From the NCBI RefSeq assembly GCF_002051585.1, contig NZ_MZGX01000017.1:55953-119952 (forward strand): a stretch of 64,000 bases of DNA, written 5' to 3'. The DNA is from Ruminiclostridium hungatei. Its GTDB lineage: Bacteria; Bacillota; Clostridia; Acetivibrionales; DSM-1351. Within the stretch, counting starts at the first letter, position 1. Each line of letters begins with the position of its first letter. The notes below the pieces were generated by a model. The model was not told the origin of the DNA and ran no database searches. It saw nothing but the letters and a program-made list of their open reading frames with translations. Position numbers and translations under genes: made by a program. Below are positions 28,459 to 37,515 of the stretch, in pieces.

Positions 28459-29484
28459 TTATTTCCGCCCCATTGCTGCTATCAACAGCTCTATGGCAAT
28501 CCTGTCGGATATTTTACCTGTTTTTATGGACTCGTCAAGCTCCAGGCTGTAATACATGGCATTTTCCAAAAGGCCCACCTCCAGATTCCGGCTGACGCTC
28601 ACAACCTTTGAAGCTACAAAAGGAGTAAGTCCCAGTTGCTTTGCAGCAGCATCCTCCCTGACTCCCTGCATTTTCAGAAGCTTCAGCCTGTAGACCATTC
28701 TTATCTGACGTATGACCATGAACATGACCTTCTGCATGGGTTCTTTCAGAGCTGCCATATCGTTGAGCAGTGAAAGTGCCTTGGAATTGTTTCCCTCGGA
28801 AATGGCATCCGTCAAATCAAAAATCCTGCTTTTAATGGTTTTGACACATACTGTCTGCACATCCTTAATATCTATTTCATTTTTTCCGCCTGTATAATTG
28901 ACCACTTTATCAATCTCGTTCAACAGCTCCGTCATGGCGTATTCACTGTTTTCAACCATATACGACGCCGCCATCTGGTCAATGGCTTTATTGTAACTTT
29001 TGAAAACCTTAATAACCCATTTTACCAGGTCAGCCGGCTTCTGATAATCCATTTCCACAAGCAGACCATTTTTTTTAACAGCGTTGACAAGCTTCATCCT
29101 CTTGTCAATTTCACTTTCTACGAATATAAGGCAGGTATACTGTGGTATTTCTTCAAGATACTCCGCCAACCTGTCCTTGCCGGTTCCGCCTGCTGCACTT
29201 TCCGCACCGGAACCCTTTTTGCCTTTGAAAAGTCCTGTATTCCTGGCTATTACAAGCTTCATGTCACTGAACATGGGCAAGGTTTCACAGTTTGCAATAA
29301 TTGACTGGGCTTCGGTTTTCCCTTCAAGCCACACATAGTTGAATTCCTTGTTGTCCTCGGAAACTATAAGTTTTGAAATGGCATTTATATAATACTTGAT
29401 CAAATATTCCTCAGCCCCCGTGAACAAATATATATTCTGAAGTTTTTCTTCCTTAAGCTGTTTTTTTAGAATATCCAGACTCAT
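28459..29484 (-). CDS. holA: DNA polymerase III delta subunit
   Basis: 341 residues; ATG after AAAAGGAG. Clamp-loader subunit that opens the beta sliding clamp. The N-terminus reads LQNIYLFTGAEEYL, the usual HolA pattern (LYGxExYL), with the helical C-terminal collar region containing MVIRQIRMVYRLKLL. It follows comEC by 49 nt, the standard Firmicutes order. Confidence 0.93.
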   Translation of the reverse strand: MSLDILKKQLKEEKLQNIYLFTGAEEYLIKYYINAISKLIVSEDNKEFNYVWLEGKTEAQSIIANCETLPMFSDMKLVIARNTGLFKGKKGSGAESAAGGTGKDRLAEYLEEIPQYTCLIFVESEIDKRMKLVNAVKKNGLLVEMDYQKPADLVKWVIKVFKSYNKAIDQMAASYMVENSEYAMTELLNEIDKVVNYTGGKNEIDIKDVQTVCVKTIKSRIFDLTDAISEGNNSKALSLLNDMAALKEPMQKVMFMVIRQIRMVYRLKLLKMQGVREDAAAKQLGLTPFVASKVVSVSRNLEVGLLENAMYYSLELDESIKTGKISDRIAIELLIAAMGRK

Positions 29485-29533
29485 AGTACATCTCCTTTTA
29501 TTTTTACTGCAGCTCTTATTTGTCTGAGCGGCC

Positions 29534-31918
29534 TTATGGAAGCATGGTGCTTATTTTTATATCCACGCCATAGCTTTTTGCTGTTACCGCACCGCATTCA
29601 TCCGTTCTGTAAAGCTTGATATCCCGTTGTTCAAACCTGTCCAAAACAAATTGGGAGGGATGTCCGAATTTATTGTGCTCCCCCGCGGAAACCACTGCAT
29701 ACCTGGGACTGACCCTGTCTATAAAGGGCTCGCCGCTTGAAGTCACAGAACCATGGTGCCCCACCTTCAGCAAGTCGGCGGCAACCTCCGTTCCGGCATC
29801 CAAAAGCCTTTCTTCCACCGGCATTTCACTATCTCCGGTAAAAAGCACCTTTATGTTTTTGTAAATTAATTTTAGCATCAATGAACTATTATTTAAAGAC
29901 TGCTGTGATAAACTGTCCTCAGAAAAAGCCAGAGGATTCAGCACCTCCATGCGGGTATCCCGGTCAAGTCTTATGCTGTCTCCTTTTTTACAAAGCTCAA
30001 ACCGTATTCCCTTCCTCAGGCAAATGTCCTTTATGGCTTCAAAACCGTTCCCATCAGTATCCGGCAAAACGACTCTTCCTACCCTGATATTCCTTAATAC
30101 GGCCTCAAGTCCCTCGGTGTGGTCCAAATGCCCATGGCTTGCAATTACAAGGTCTATACTTCTGGTCCCCTGGTCCAGAATATATGGTACCACAACAGCC
30201 TCACCTATATCAAATGCAGATTTTGAGCCGGCATCCCTCCCACCGCCGTCAATCAGTACTGTCGTTCCCCTGGCTGTCCTTATGAAGGCACCGTCACCCT
30301 GTCCTACATCCAGAAAGGTTATGGTCAGGGGCTTGGGAAGCACCGTACCGGCCAGCAGCAGCAACAGGGACAGTGCCGCAGAAGCCTTTACCGCCCACCG
30401 GAAGGCTTTTTTGCCCTTCAGCTTTTCCCTGCCTTTAAATATATACAATACGGCTGCATAATAAGTAAACAGCAGCCAGCCTGGAGGAGTAGGAAGCATC
30501 AGGGAAGCAAAAGGCAGTTTGGCCGAGGTTTCCGCAACAAAAAGTACAAAGGATAAAAAGGTATTGTTTATATTGCCTATGAGGACCGCCAGTTGAATAT
30601 TTACAAGACCTGCAAAGACCATGACAAAGCCCGTAATGGTTATAATCTGAACCAGGGGGACTACCAGCAGATTTGTTATGATTGAAATTATGGAAAGGCT
30701 GTTGAAGTAATATAAGGTAACCGGTACTGTTCCAATTTGTGCCGCAAGGGTGGCAGCAAGGGTGTCCTCCAGGATTCCCGGCATATTTCTCAGTGTGACA
30801 GCCTTTTTAATGCCCGGATAGAATAAAACCAGCGCCAGAGTGGCTGAAAATGAAAGCTGAAAGCCTATGTCATAAATTGTATATGGATTTATAAATAAAA
30901 GTATCAGTGCTGCTGCCGAAATACTTGTATATATATCGGTTTCCCTCATAAGGATTTTTCCGGCCAGAATAATTATTCCCATTATGACGGCACGGACCAC
31001 AGAGGCCGAAAATCCTGCTACAAAAACAAAAAGCAGCAGCACGGGAATGACAATCAAGCCCGCTGCCTTATTCCCCAGGTGAATTTTCTTGAACAGGTAC
31101 ATAAGCGGTAAAATTATAAAGGCCACGTTCATACCCGAAGCAACCATAATATGAGTCAGACCCGCCTGCCTGAAAGCTTCTGATGCATTTTCACCCAGTC
31201 CGTCCTTATAGCCGATTATCATACCGGCCAGCAAGCCGGCCTGGTTTTCATCCAGACTTTTTTCCACTATTCCCAGGACCTTGTTTTTTATCTTGAAACC
31301 AAGCCTGTAAAGCATCCCGCCCGGCTCTGAGCCCATAACCTCCATATCCCTGCCGTTCAGAATATTAATTGTTCCGGACACCCCCACCGTTGCCAGATAC
31401 CTTTGATAATTAAATCCGCCCGGATTCACAGCTCCCTTTGGCCTGTCAAGCACCGCCCGCAGAGAGAGCCTCGTCCTGTAACTGATTTTTTTATAAACGG
31501 CGGAGGCACTCCCCTCCAGGCCGTATATGTTTACTATCAGCTTTGCGTCAATATTTCCGGTTCGTTCAGAGGACAATCCAAAGCGGTCCGCCCTGAAAAC
31601 AAATCTTAGCCTGTCAGGAAAAGTTTCAACTTCACTGTCAATATAGCCCTCAAGTGAAATTTGTTTACCATAATATTCCTCCAGCTCCAGCAGGTATTTA
31701 TTCTCTGATTTTATGAGCAGCAGTCCGCCTCCACAGAAAAACAGCAGGCATAAAAACAGTAACCCGGCTTTTTTCCCCAGCTTATTGAACAGGATGACCT
31801 GCAGCATGAAGCCTGTTGCCGCCAGAGACAGAAACATCTGAGCCTTGAGTATGTCTGCCAGCAGTATTCCTGCCATAAATAAGCCACAAAACATACAAAG
31901 CGGTCTTTTTAAAAGCAT
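29534..31918 (-). CDS. comEC: DNA internalization competence protein ComEC/Rec2
   Basis: 794 residues from ATG 31918 (GGAGG 4 nt upstream). Forms the membrane channel for uptake of transforming ssDNA. N-terminal DUF4131 region, a central Competence domain with many membrane helices (about 215-490; GLTHIMVASGMNVAF), and a C-terminal metallo-beta-lactamase domain with SHGHLDHTEGL and LFTGDSE. The gene is intact. No comEA is adjacent. Confidence 0.94.
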   Translation of the reverse strand: MLLKRPLCMFCGLFMAGILLADILKAQMFLSLAATGFMLQVILFNKLGKKAGLLFLCLLFFCGGGLLLIKSENKYLLELEEYYGKQISLEGYIDSEVETFPDRLRFVFRADRFGLSSERTGNIDAKLIVNIYGLEGSASAVYKKISYRTRLSLRAVLDRPKGAVNPGGFNYQRYLATVGVSGTINILNGRDMEVMGSEPGGMLYRLGFKIKNKVLGIVEKSLDENQAGLLAGMIIGYKDGLGENASEAFRQAGLTHIMVASGMNVAFIILPLMYLFKKIHLGNKAAGLIVIPVLLLFVFVAGFSASVVRAVIMGIIILAGKILMRETDIYTSISAAALILLFINPYTIYDIGFQLSFSATLALVLFYPGIKKAVTLRNMPGILEDTLAATLAAQIGTVPVTLYYFNSLSIISIITNLLVVPLVQIITITGFVMVFAGLVNIQLAVLIGNINNTFLSFVLFVAETSAKLPFASLMLPTPPGWLLFTYYAAVLYIFKGREKLKGKKAFRWAVKASAALSLLLLLAGTVLPKPLTITFLDVGQGDGAFIRTARGTTVLIDGGGRDAGSKSAFDIGEAVVVPYILDQGTRSIDLVIASHGHLDHTEGLEAVLRNIRVGRVVLPDTDGNGFEAIKDICLRKGIRFELCKKGDSIRLDRDTRMEVLNPLAFSEDSLSQQSLNNSSLMLKLIYKNIKVLFTGDSEMPVEERLLDAGTEVAADLLKVGHHGSVTSSGEPFIDRVSPRYAVVSAGEHNKFGHPSQFVLDRFEQRDIKLYRTDECGAVTAKSYGVDIKISTMLP

Positions 31919-32086
31919 ATGACCTCCATACCCGGTATTTTGCACAGAAATGCACATAACCGTAATGCCAATGGATATTCCTTGAAAAGAAAAAAGAATG
32001 GTTATACTTGCGAATTAAATAAAATGAAATAAGAAGAAATATATTTTCTGTTAATTAAAGAATTGAGAAAGAAAAGTAAAATGATA

Positions 32087-32117
32087 CACAAAAACGTCCT
32101 GTCCGGACGTTTTTGTG
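32087..32117 (-). terminator. Terminator after the NlpC/P60 gene
   Basis: 13-bp perfect stem (arms 32087-32099 and 32105-32117) with a 5-nt loop. The stem holds a T5 run on its 3' side, and on the minus strand the sequence continues T-rich (ATCATTTTACTTTTC). Confidence 0.8.
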
Positions 32118-32132
32118 GGTTTATGATAAAAT

Positions 32133-33035
32133 TTACATTACTCTTTTTGCACCAATATATTTTCCCTGGTATTCTGATAGGTCCTGTATAATAACCTTTT
32201 TATTTGAAGTAGAAGCATGAATAAAAAGGCCGCCTCCTATATAAATACCTACATGGTCAATTGCGCCAGATGCCTTCCTAGAAGATGCGTCAAAAAACAA
32301 TAGATCTCCTGCTTTTAATGCACTCTTAGATACCTTTACACCGTCTGAATACATGCTTGCAGCGGAACTATTAAGCTTAATTCCGAAATTCTTAAAAACG
32401 TATCCAACGAAACCTGAGCAATCAAAGCCACTTGGGCTTTTTCCACCATAAACATACCGTACTCCAACAAATTTCTTGGCGTATGCAACTATATCACTTT
32501 CCGCAGAGTCGTCGGCTACTCCTGAATCTGCATCTGACAAGGTTGATACTGTTGTAGAACGGGATGACTTCTGTTCGGTACTGGCGGCTGTAACAAATTT
32601 GGTCACGATATAACCTGTCTTGCTGCCCACCTTTACCTTGTGCCAATCTGAGAGAGTATCAAGAATTTCTACACTCGTCCCCTTACTTAAGGAATCGATT
32701 ATCTTGCCGGATGTGCTGGCAGTTTCTCTGAAATTAACGCCTTCAGCATTAATAGTACCTTTGGCAGTCAATACTTTTATGTAGTCACCGCTTACCCAGC
32801 CTGTCTTTCCATTAAAGGAAATCTTGTACCAGCCATTGGACTTATCAACAATCGATACCCTTGCATTGGATAACTTTGTGATTACACTTGAAGAAGTATC
32901 CGGTGCCGTTCTCACGTTTACCTTGGTCCCCACTATCTGGGCAGGCTGTGAAGCCGCCATAGCCACTGAACAAATCAAAACCAGAGAAAAGGCAAAAATA
33001 CATCCAACAAGTATCTTGCTGATCTTACCTGACAT
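32133..33035 (-). CDS. Secreted NlpC/P60 peptidoglycan hydrolase with two SH3b domains
   Basis: 300 residues. Signal peptide (1-28, ending SVAMAASQ), two bacterial SH3 domains (about 32-88 and 94-150), a Ser/Asp-rich linker, and a C-terminal NlpC/P60 domain. The catalytic residues are C206 (DCSGFV), H261 (DHVGIY) and H273 (FIHAS). Cleaves peptide stems of peptidoglycan outside the cell. AGGAGG lies 5 nt before the ATG. Expression is probably controlled by the c-di-AMP riboswitch directly upstream, as for many cell-wall hydrolases. Confidence 0.95.
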   Translation of the reverse strand: MSGKISKILVGCIFAFSLVLICSVAMAASQPAQIVGTKVNVRTAPDTSSSVITKLSNARVSIVDKSNGWYKISFNGKTGWVSGDYIKVLTAKGTINAEGVNFRETASTSGKIIDSLSKGTSVEILDTLSDWHKVKVGSKTGYIVTKFVTAASTEQKSSRSTTVSTLSDADSGVADDSAESDIVAYAKKFVGVRYVYGGKSPSGFDCSGFVGYVFKNFGIKLNSSAASMYSDGVKVSKSALKAGDLLFFDASSRKASGAIDHVGIYIGGGLFIHASTSNKKVIIQDLSEYQGKYIGAKRVM

Positions 33036-33051
33036 TGGCTCCTCCTATAGT

Positions 33052-33162
33052 TCGCTTCCGAAGTTAGCTGTCGGGCTCGGGCAATAGGATCTCCCTACCA
33101 TTTTCATGGACTCACCCCAATAATTTGGTTCCTCCGTACCCTTTAAGGGATTCAGCTTTATT
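33052..33162 (-). promoter_or_regulatory. Cyclic di-AMP riboswitch (ydaO/yuaA class)
   Basis: Minus-strand leader with the conserved blocks of this class in order: GCTGAATCC, GGAACCAAAT, GGGGTGAGTCC, GGGAGATCCTA, TTGCCCGAGCCCGACAGC and TAACTTCGGAAGCG. It ends only a few nucleotides before the AGGAGG of the NlpC/P60 gene. An OFF switch is usual for the class; no intrinsic terminator is seen between it and the start codon, so control may act on translation or through the 3' stem. Confidence 0.93.
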
Positions 33163-33230
33163 TACGGTAAATAAATCAAGGTCCACAATTTCTATAATTT
33201 AGTCCCACTGCATTTATTTACTCTTTGAAC

Positions 33231-33259
33231 ATTATATTCAATTTGTAACAGTTTGTCAA
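33231..33259 (-). promoter_or_regulatory. Sigma-A promoter of the riboswitch-NlpC/P60 unit
   Basis: Minus strand TTGACA (33254-33259), 17 nt, TATAAT (33231-33236), a perfect consensus. Transcription would begin near 33224, about 60 nt before the riboswitch core. Confidence 0.88.
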
Positions 33260-33315
33260 ACTTTTTGAAATAAAACAGCAATTTTTTAGTAATATTTCTG
33301 TAATATGTATATCAT

Positions 33316-33831
33316 TTATAACAATTTATACATAATCTGAACAGTATCATTATATTTTACCGTCTTCCTTCCCGGAAATTGATTGCAGTCGTCAAATCCA
33401 CATTTTTTCCAGAACCTCACTCCCACTGTATTGGGTTTGAAAACAGACAGATAAATTCTCCGGGCCATGCTGTCACACCTGAAATAATCCTCCAGAAGCC
33501 CAATAACCCTTCGGCCGTATCCCCTGCCCTGATATGGAGTATCTATAACCATGGAATTTATCCAGACTATATTGTCATTTTCTATGACTATTCCCTTCAC
33601 CAGGCCTATTGTCTCACCCGAATGCAGCCGGACATGAAGAAAAAACACATTTTCCCTCTGTATAAACTGGGATAGGTTATTTGCAAATTGCTCATAACCT
33701 ATGGGCTGGAAAATACCTGTCGCATATTTAAAGTCATTGGAATTTGTATATATTGAATAGATTTTCTTTATACTTGTCCTGTCTATACTTTTAACGAATA
33801 AGCAGTCATCATTAACATGAATATTGAGCAT
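33316..33831 (-). CDS. GNAT-family N-acetyltransferase
   Basis: 171 residues from ATG 33831, with AGGTGG 5 nt upstream; an upstream in-frame start 27 nt away lacks a site. The acetyl-CoA-binding motif is in YQGRGYGRRVIGLLEDYF (Q/RxxGxG), preceded by the beta4 strand (WINSMVIDTPY) and followed by VGVRFWKKCGF, the usual motif B. Substrate unknown; the class modifies protein N-termini, antibiotics or small molecules. Confidence 0.85.
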   Translation of the reverse strand: MLNIHVNDDCLFVKSIDRTSIKKIYSIYTNSNDFKYATGIFQPIGYEQFANNLSQFIQRENVFFLHVRLHSGETIGLVKGIVIENDNIVWINSMVIDTPYQGRGYGRRVIGLLEDYFRCDSMARRIYLSVFKPNTVGVRFWKKCGFDDCNQFPGRKTVKYNDTVQIMYKLL

Positions 33832-33932
33832 ACCGGCCACCTGAAAAATCTTTATCAAATTTTGATTCTTTATAGAATTATATCAGATAATTTCAATCAG
33901 ATAAATTTCAAATTCATATCCATAGGAAATAT

Positions 33933-33961
33933 TTGACAATTTTTCGTATATTTATTATAGT
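33933..33961 (+). promoter_or_regulatory. Sigma-A promoter for the 34010 gene
   Basis: TTGACA (33933-33938), 17 nt, TATAGT (33956-33961), followed by a leader of about 40 nt. Confidence 0.65.
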
Positions 33962-34009
33962 TATTTTGTCAGAACTTTATAAAAAATTCATAGAGATGGA
34001 GAATACATT

Positions 34010-34258
34010 ATGTGTGAAGACATGGAAAATTATGATAAGCAATTGCTGGAATGCTGTATTGCCATGCTTTCAATTCTATTGAAGCAATATAAAAACAAGA
34101 CCATTGATATAACTGATTTCAAAAGCCATACGGCAAATAAAATCAGATATATCTCTGAAAATATCAATCTGGAAACAAATTTTATAAAGAAAAAAGCAAT
34201 AAAAAACTTGGTCAATGAATGTAATTCAATTCACGTCAAATATCATTCTGGTTTGTAG
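34010..34258 (+). CDS. Small helical protein of unknown function
   Basis: 82 residues; GGAG about 8 nt before the ATG and a good promoter upstream support a real gene. The product is predicted all-helical and mostly basic in its second half, with no signal peptide or transmembrane helix. No family recognised. Its last 16 nt overlap the end of the convergent Spo0E-like gene, so the two could interfere transcriptionally. Confidence 0.6.
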   Translation: MCEDMENYDKQLLECCIAMLSILLKQYKNKTIDITDFKSHTANKIRYISENINLETNFIKKKAIKNLVNECNSIHVKYHSGL

Positions 34259-34398
34259 AATTTGATTATCAGGTTGTCTAAACGCGTACTTATGCGCAAG
34301 ATATCATACTGTGCCCAAGGCTCGTTTTCCAGCAGATCATATAATTCTTCCTTCAGACATTCTACTTCCTTATTTAGCAAAAAAGTTTTGTTTTCCAT
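34243..34398 (-). CDS. Spo0E-like aspartyl-phosphate phosphatase
   Basis: 51 residues from ATG 34398; a longer in-frame form could begin at 34410. The helical hairpin ends in ISTRLDNLIIKFYK, matching the Spo0E family signature (S..LD.LI..Y). Such proteins dephosphorylate Spo0A~P and restrain sporulation. Very short length is normal for the family. It is convergent with the 34010 gene. Confidence 0.75.
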   Translation of the reverse strand: MENKTFLLNKEVECLKEELYDLLENEPWAQYDILRISTRLDNLIIKFYKPE

Positions 34399-34603
34399 GT
34401 TAATCACCATTCTTTTCTTTTGTAAATAATCTGTTCTGCATAATATTACCATCTTTTTTATAAAAAGTAAATATTAAAAACCCATAATGTAATAATTTTG
34501 TATAAATTTTCCTATTGCTCTTTTCACTATAAAATTATTTGAAAATTTATAATAAATATGCTTTACAATATTTATAAAAACGTTTATATTTATTATCAAA
34601 TAG

Positions 34604-34616
34604 TTTGAATTTCAAA
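34604..34616. promoter_or_regulatory. Candidate MarR operator upstream of marR
   Basis: TTTGAATTTCAAA is a 13-nt near-perfect palindrome 20 nt before the marR start codon. An identical 13-mer lies upstream of yhgE (35117-35129). Arm spacing suits a winged-helix dimer. Confidence 0.55.
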
Positions 34617-34636
34617 ATAAACGAGGTGTTGTCAGA

Positions 34637-35095
34637 ATGAGTTCCGAAAAGGCAAATGAGCTGCTGCTTGTTGACCAGTTATTCAGAAAGCTGTTTGACA
34701 AGTATTACAAGCTCGAAAGCAAGAAATACCTGAGCAAGAGCCTTGAAGACCTTACGGTAATCGAGATAAATACAATACTTGTAATAGGCCACGGCTCTGA
34801 GAATAAGAAGATGTCAGAAATCGCCAATACTTTGGGAGTTACCTTCGGTACACCCACAGTCACCATTGACAGGCTTATAAAAAAGGGTTATGTCGTCCGG
34901 CAGCGTGATGAAGAAGACAGGCGTCAGGTTTTCATATCCCTTTCCGAAACCGGGGTGGATGTTTTTAAATCCATTGTGGAATTAAGGAATAAAATTGCCG
35001 AAAAAATTTTTTGCATACTGAATCCCCAGGAAAGGAAAGCATTAATTGATATTCTTTCCAATGTAAACTCCCATTTTGACAAGGTATTTAGCTGA
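34637..35095 (+). CDS. MarR-family transcriptional regulator
   Basis: 152 residues with GAGGTG before the ATG. The winged helix (about 50-115) has the pattern KMSEIANTLGVTFGTPTVTIDRLIKKGYVVRQRDEEDRRQVFISLSE split across recognition helix and wing; the DERR-like wing motif (DEEDRR) is clear. The adjacent yhgE transporter gene and the matching palindromes suggest it represses its own operon and responds to a lipophilic or toxic ligand (inference). Confidence 0.9.
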   Translation: MSSEKANELLLVDQLFRKLFDKYYKLESKKYLSKSLEDLTVIEINTILVIGHGSENKKMSEIANTLGVTFGTPTVTIDRLIKKGYVVRQRDEEDRRQVFISLSETGVDVFKSIVELRNKIAEKIFCILNPQERKALIDILSNVNSHFDKVFS

Positions 35096-35116
35096 TATAT
35101 TTTTTTGTATAATTAC

Positions 35117-35129
35117 TTTGAATTTCAAA
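35117..35129. promoter_or_regulatory. Candidate MarR operator upstream of yhgE
   Basis: Identical to the palindrome at 34604-34616. It sits in the 107-nt gap between marR and yhgE, which suggests yhgE has its own regulated promoter or that both sites are bridged. Confidence 0.55.
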
Positions 35130-35202
35130 TTATTTAATTTTAAAACATTTTTGGAGGTGAAATATTTTTTAAATTTATCATTGACTAAAAGGAGGCAGAA
35201 TA

Positions 35203-37443
35203 ATGCAAAAGTTAAAAAAATACAAAATCGTAGCTGTAATTCTGGCAGTGATCATAATTCCACTGGTATACAGCTTCTTTTACCTCGATGCTTTCTGGGA
35301 CCCGTACAGTAAGCTGGAAAACCTTCCGGTGGCTGTTGTGAATCAGGATTCCGGTGCAACTATAAACGGCAGGGATAAAAACATCGGTAAGGAAATAACC
35401 GGCAAGCTTGAAAACGATAACACCTTAAAATGGGTTGTAACCGACGACGCAGACGCCAAAGACGGCCTTAATGGAAGAAGATACTACGCTGCTGTTTATA
35501 TACCGCCTGAATTTTCAAAGAACATCTCTACCGCAGGTGATATTGAAAAAATAAAGGGAACCCTTAATTACAGTGTAAACGAAAAAAGAAATTACCTGGC
35601 AAGCCAGGTATTAAGCAGAGTCACGCTTGAGTTCAAAGACAAGATTTCAGAGGAGGTTTCCGAGGAAATTATGGACACCCTTTTTCAGCAGATTAAGGAT
35701 ATCCCCTCAGACTTGAAGGAATTGGACGGAGGGCTGAAAAAGCTGGACGACGGCGCAGATACAATTTATTTGAAGACAGGAGAGCTGATTGCCGGTCAAA
35801 AACAATTCAATACAGGCCTATATGACCTGAACAAGGGAATCAAGTCTGCCAGGGCAAGTTCCGGGAAGCTGTCAGACGGCGCACGGAAGCTCCGGGACGG
35901 AGCCGGCGTGTTCTATGAAAAGCTCAATGCAGGTGCACAAACCATACCCGGGCTCGTAAAAGGAGTCTCCTCCTTTTCACAGGGATTGACGTCCGTGAAT
36001 GAAAGCCTTACAAAACTCAGTACGGGCACCGCTCAGCTCGCCTCCTCCTCCTCTGGGCTCAAGAATGGTATGGAATCCTACGGCAAGAACCTGCAGGCCT
36101 TTTCTTCCGGTCTTAATAATTATGTGGAATCCGTTAATAAGTCTGCAGATGCACAAGCGGGTATTGCAGCCATGCTCCGGCAATATATGTCTGCACACCC
36201 GGAAGCCCTGAATGACCAGAACATGCAGGCAATTGTCAAAGCACTTCAAGCCGGACAGCAGGCTCCGGAACAGATAAAACAGGCAGGAGCGGCGTTGACG
36301 CTGTCAGGGGAAAAGCTGTGTGAAGGCGCTTCCGGGTTGACCCAGGGAGCAGACAGTCTGAATGCAGGCCTGGGCAGGCTTTCTGACAGCTTTAGCCAGA
36401 TTTCGGCAGGAGCGGAAAAGCTTCATGCGTCCTATGGCCGGATTGATTCAGCTATAACTGTTGTTTCGGAGAATGTCAGTTCTGCCGCCGCCAGTTCAAA
36501 GGAACTCTATGAAGGAGCCTCCCGTCTTCAGGCCGGAGCCTCTGAGCTTGCTTCAGGGATGGCTGAAGCCGCCGGCGGAAGTGGACACCTGTATTCCGGT
36601 GCAGTAAAACTATATGACGGTGAAGAAAAACTTTATGCCGGAATGGGGGAACTCACTTCAGGGATCTCCAAGGCACACCAGGATGTTTCCGGTTCTCTGT
36701 CCGGAGCTGACAGTCAGCTTGACGGAATTGACGGACTAAAAGAGTATATTGCAGGACCAATCCTGCTGAAGGAGCAGAAAGTCAATGGAATCCCGGATTA
36801 CGGAACTGCCTTTACCCCTTACTTTGTGTCGCTTTCACTGTGGGTTGGCGCACTCATGATGTTCTTTGCCATTTATCTGGACCCCGATGTCAGGTTCCGC
36901 AGGCTGTCTGAAAATTCAAGGGGCTTTCTCAGGTTCGCAGGTTACAGTCTTATCGGTATGGCACAGGCAGTTGTTCTGGACATTGCCATATTGAACGGGC
37001 TGCATCTGCAGGTAAAAAATACCGTGCTTTTTGTACTGGCAAGTATCATAATCTCACTTTCCTTTACTTCAATCATGAGATTTTTGCTGGTACAACTCAG
37101 AGATGTGGGAAAATTCACTGCAATACTTCTGCTGATACTCCAGCTTACCTCCTGCGGGGGAACCTTCCCCATGGAGCTGGTCCCCAACTTCTTTAATGCT
37201 ATAAACCCCTTTATGCCCATGACATATTCTGTTAATGCATTAAAGGAAGTAATCTCCGGCATAGATTACGGTTATCTGGCTCAGAACCTGCTTGTTCTCG
37301 GCTGCACCGGCCTGGCTTTCCTTATACTGAATATGATTGTCTCAAAGCTCAGAATGGGAAAGCTTTTGGCAGATTCAAAGGAAGCTGATGAAGTTTCCGG
37401 GCCCGACAGGGCTTTACCCAAAGAGTCTTTTTCTGAAATGTAA
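35203..37443 (+). CDS. YhgE/Pip-family membrane protein (ABC-2-type permease-like)
   Basis: 746 residues; AAAGGAGG lies 7 nt before the ATG. One transmembrane helix is at about residues 10-30 and there are five or six in the last 230 residues, the ABC2_membrane_3-like arrangement. Between them a very long extracytoplasmic stalk contains repeated LxxGAxxLxxG units typical of YhgE/Pip. Relatives include the lactococcal phage infection protein Pip and type VII-associated EsaA. Probable role is export or envelope stress response under the adjacent MarR regulator. Confidence 0.9.
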   Translation: MQKLKKYKIVAVILAVIIIPLVYSFFYLDAFWDPYSKLENLPVAVVNQDSGATINGRDKNIGKEITGKLENDNTLKWVVTDDADAKDGLNGRRYYAAVYIPPEFSKNISTAGDIEKIKGTLNYSVNEKRNYLASQVLSRVTLEFKDKISEEVSEEIMDTLFQQIKDIPSDLKELDGGLKKLDDGADTIYLKTGELIAGQKQFNTGLYDLNKGIKSARASSGKLSDGARKLRDGAGVFYEKLNAGAQTIPGLVKGVSSFSQGLTSVNESLTKLSTGTAQLASSSSGLKNGMESYGKNLQAFSSGLNNYVESVNKSADAQAGIAAMLRQYMSAHPEALNDQNMQAIVKALQAGQQAPEQIKQAGAALTLSGEKLCEGASGLTQGADSLNAGLGRLSDSFSQISAGAEKLHASYGRIDSAITVVSENVSSAAASSKELYEGASRLQAGASELASGMAEAAGGSGHLYSGAVKLYDGEEKLYAGMGELTSGISKAHQDVSGSLSGADSQLDGIDGLKEYIAGPILLKEQKVNGIPDYGTAFTPYFVSLSLWVGALMMFFAIYLDPDVRFRRLSENSRGFLRFAGYSLIGMAQAVVLDIAILNGLHLQVKNTVLFVLASIIISLSFTSIMRFLLVQLRDVGKFTAILLLILQLTSCGGTFPMELVPNFFNAINPFMPMTYSVNALKEVISGIDYGYLAQNLLVLGCTGLAFLILNMIVSKLRMGKLLADSKEADEVSGPDRALPKESFSEM

Positions 37444-37461
37444 AGCAGGTAAGGCAGGTAA

Positions 37462-37515
37462 AAATGCATAATAAAAAAGGCGGACTGGAAAGTCCGCCTT
37501 TTTTATTATGCATTT
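37462..37515. terminator. Bidirectional terminator overlapping the DUF4234 gene end
   Basis: 25-bp perfect stem (arms 37462-37486, 37491-37515) with a GGAA loop, GC core GGCGGACT and A/T flanks. It serves convergent yhgE and the DUF4234 gene, whose last codons (37506 onward) lie within its arm. Confidence 0.9.
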
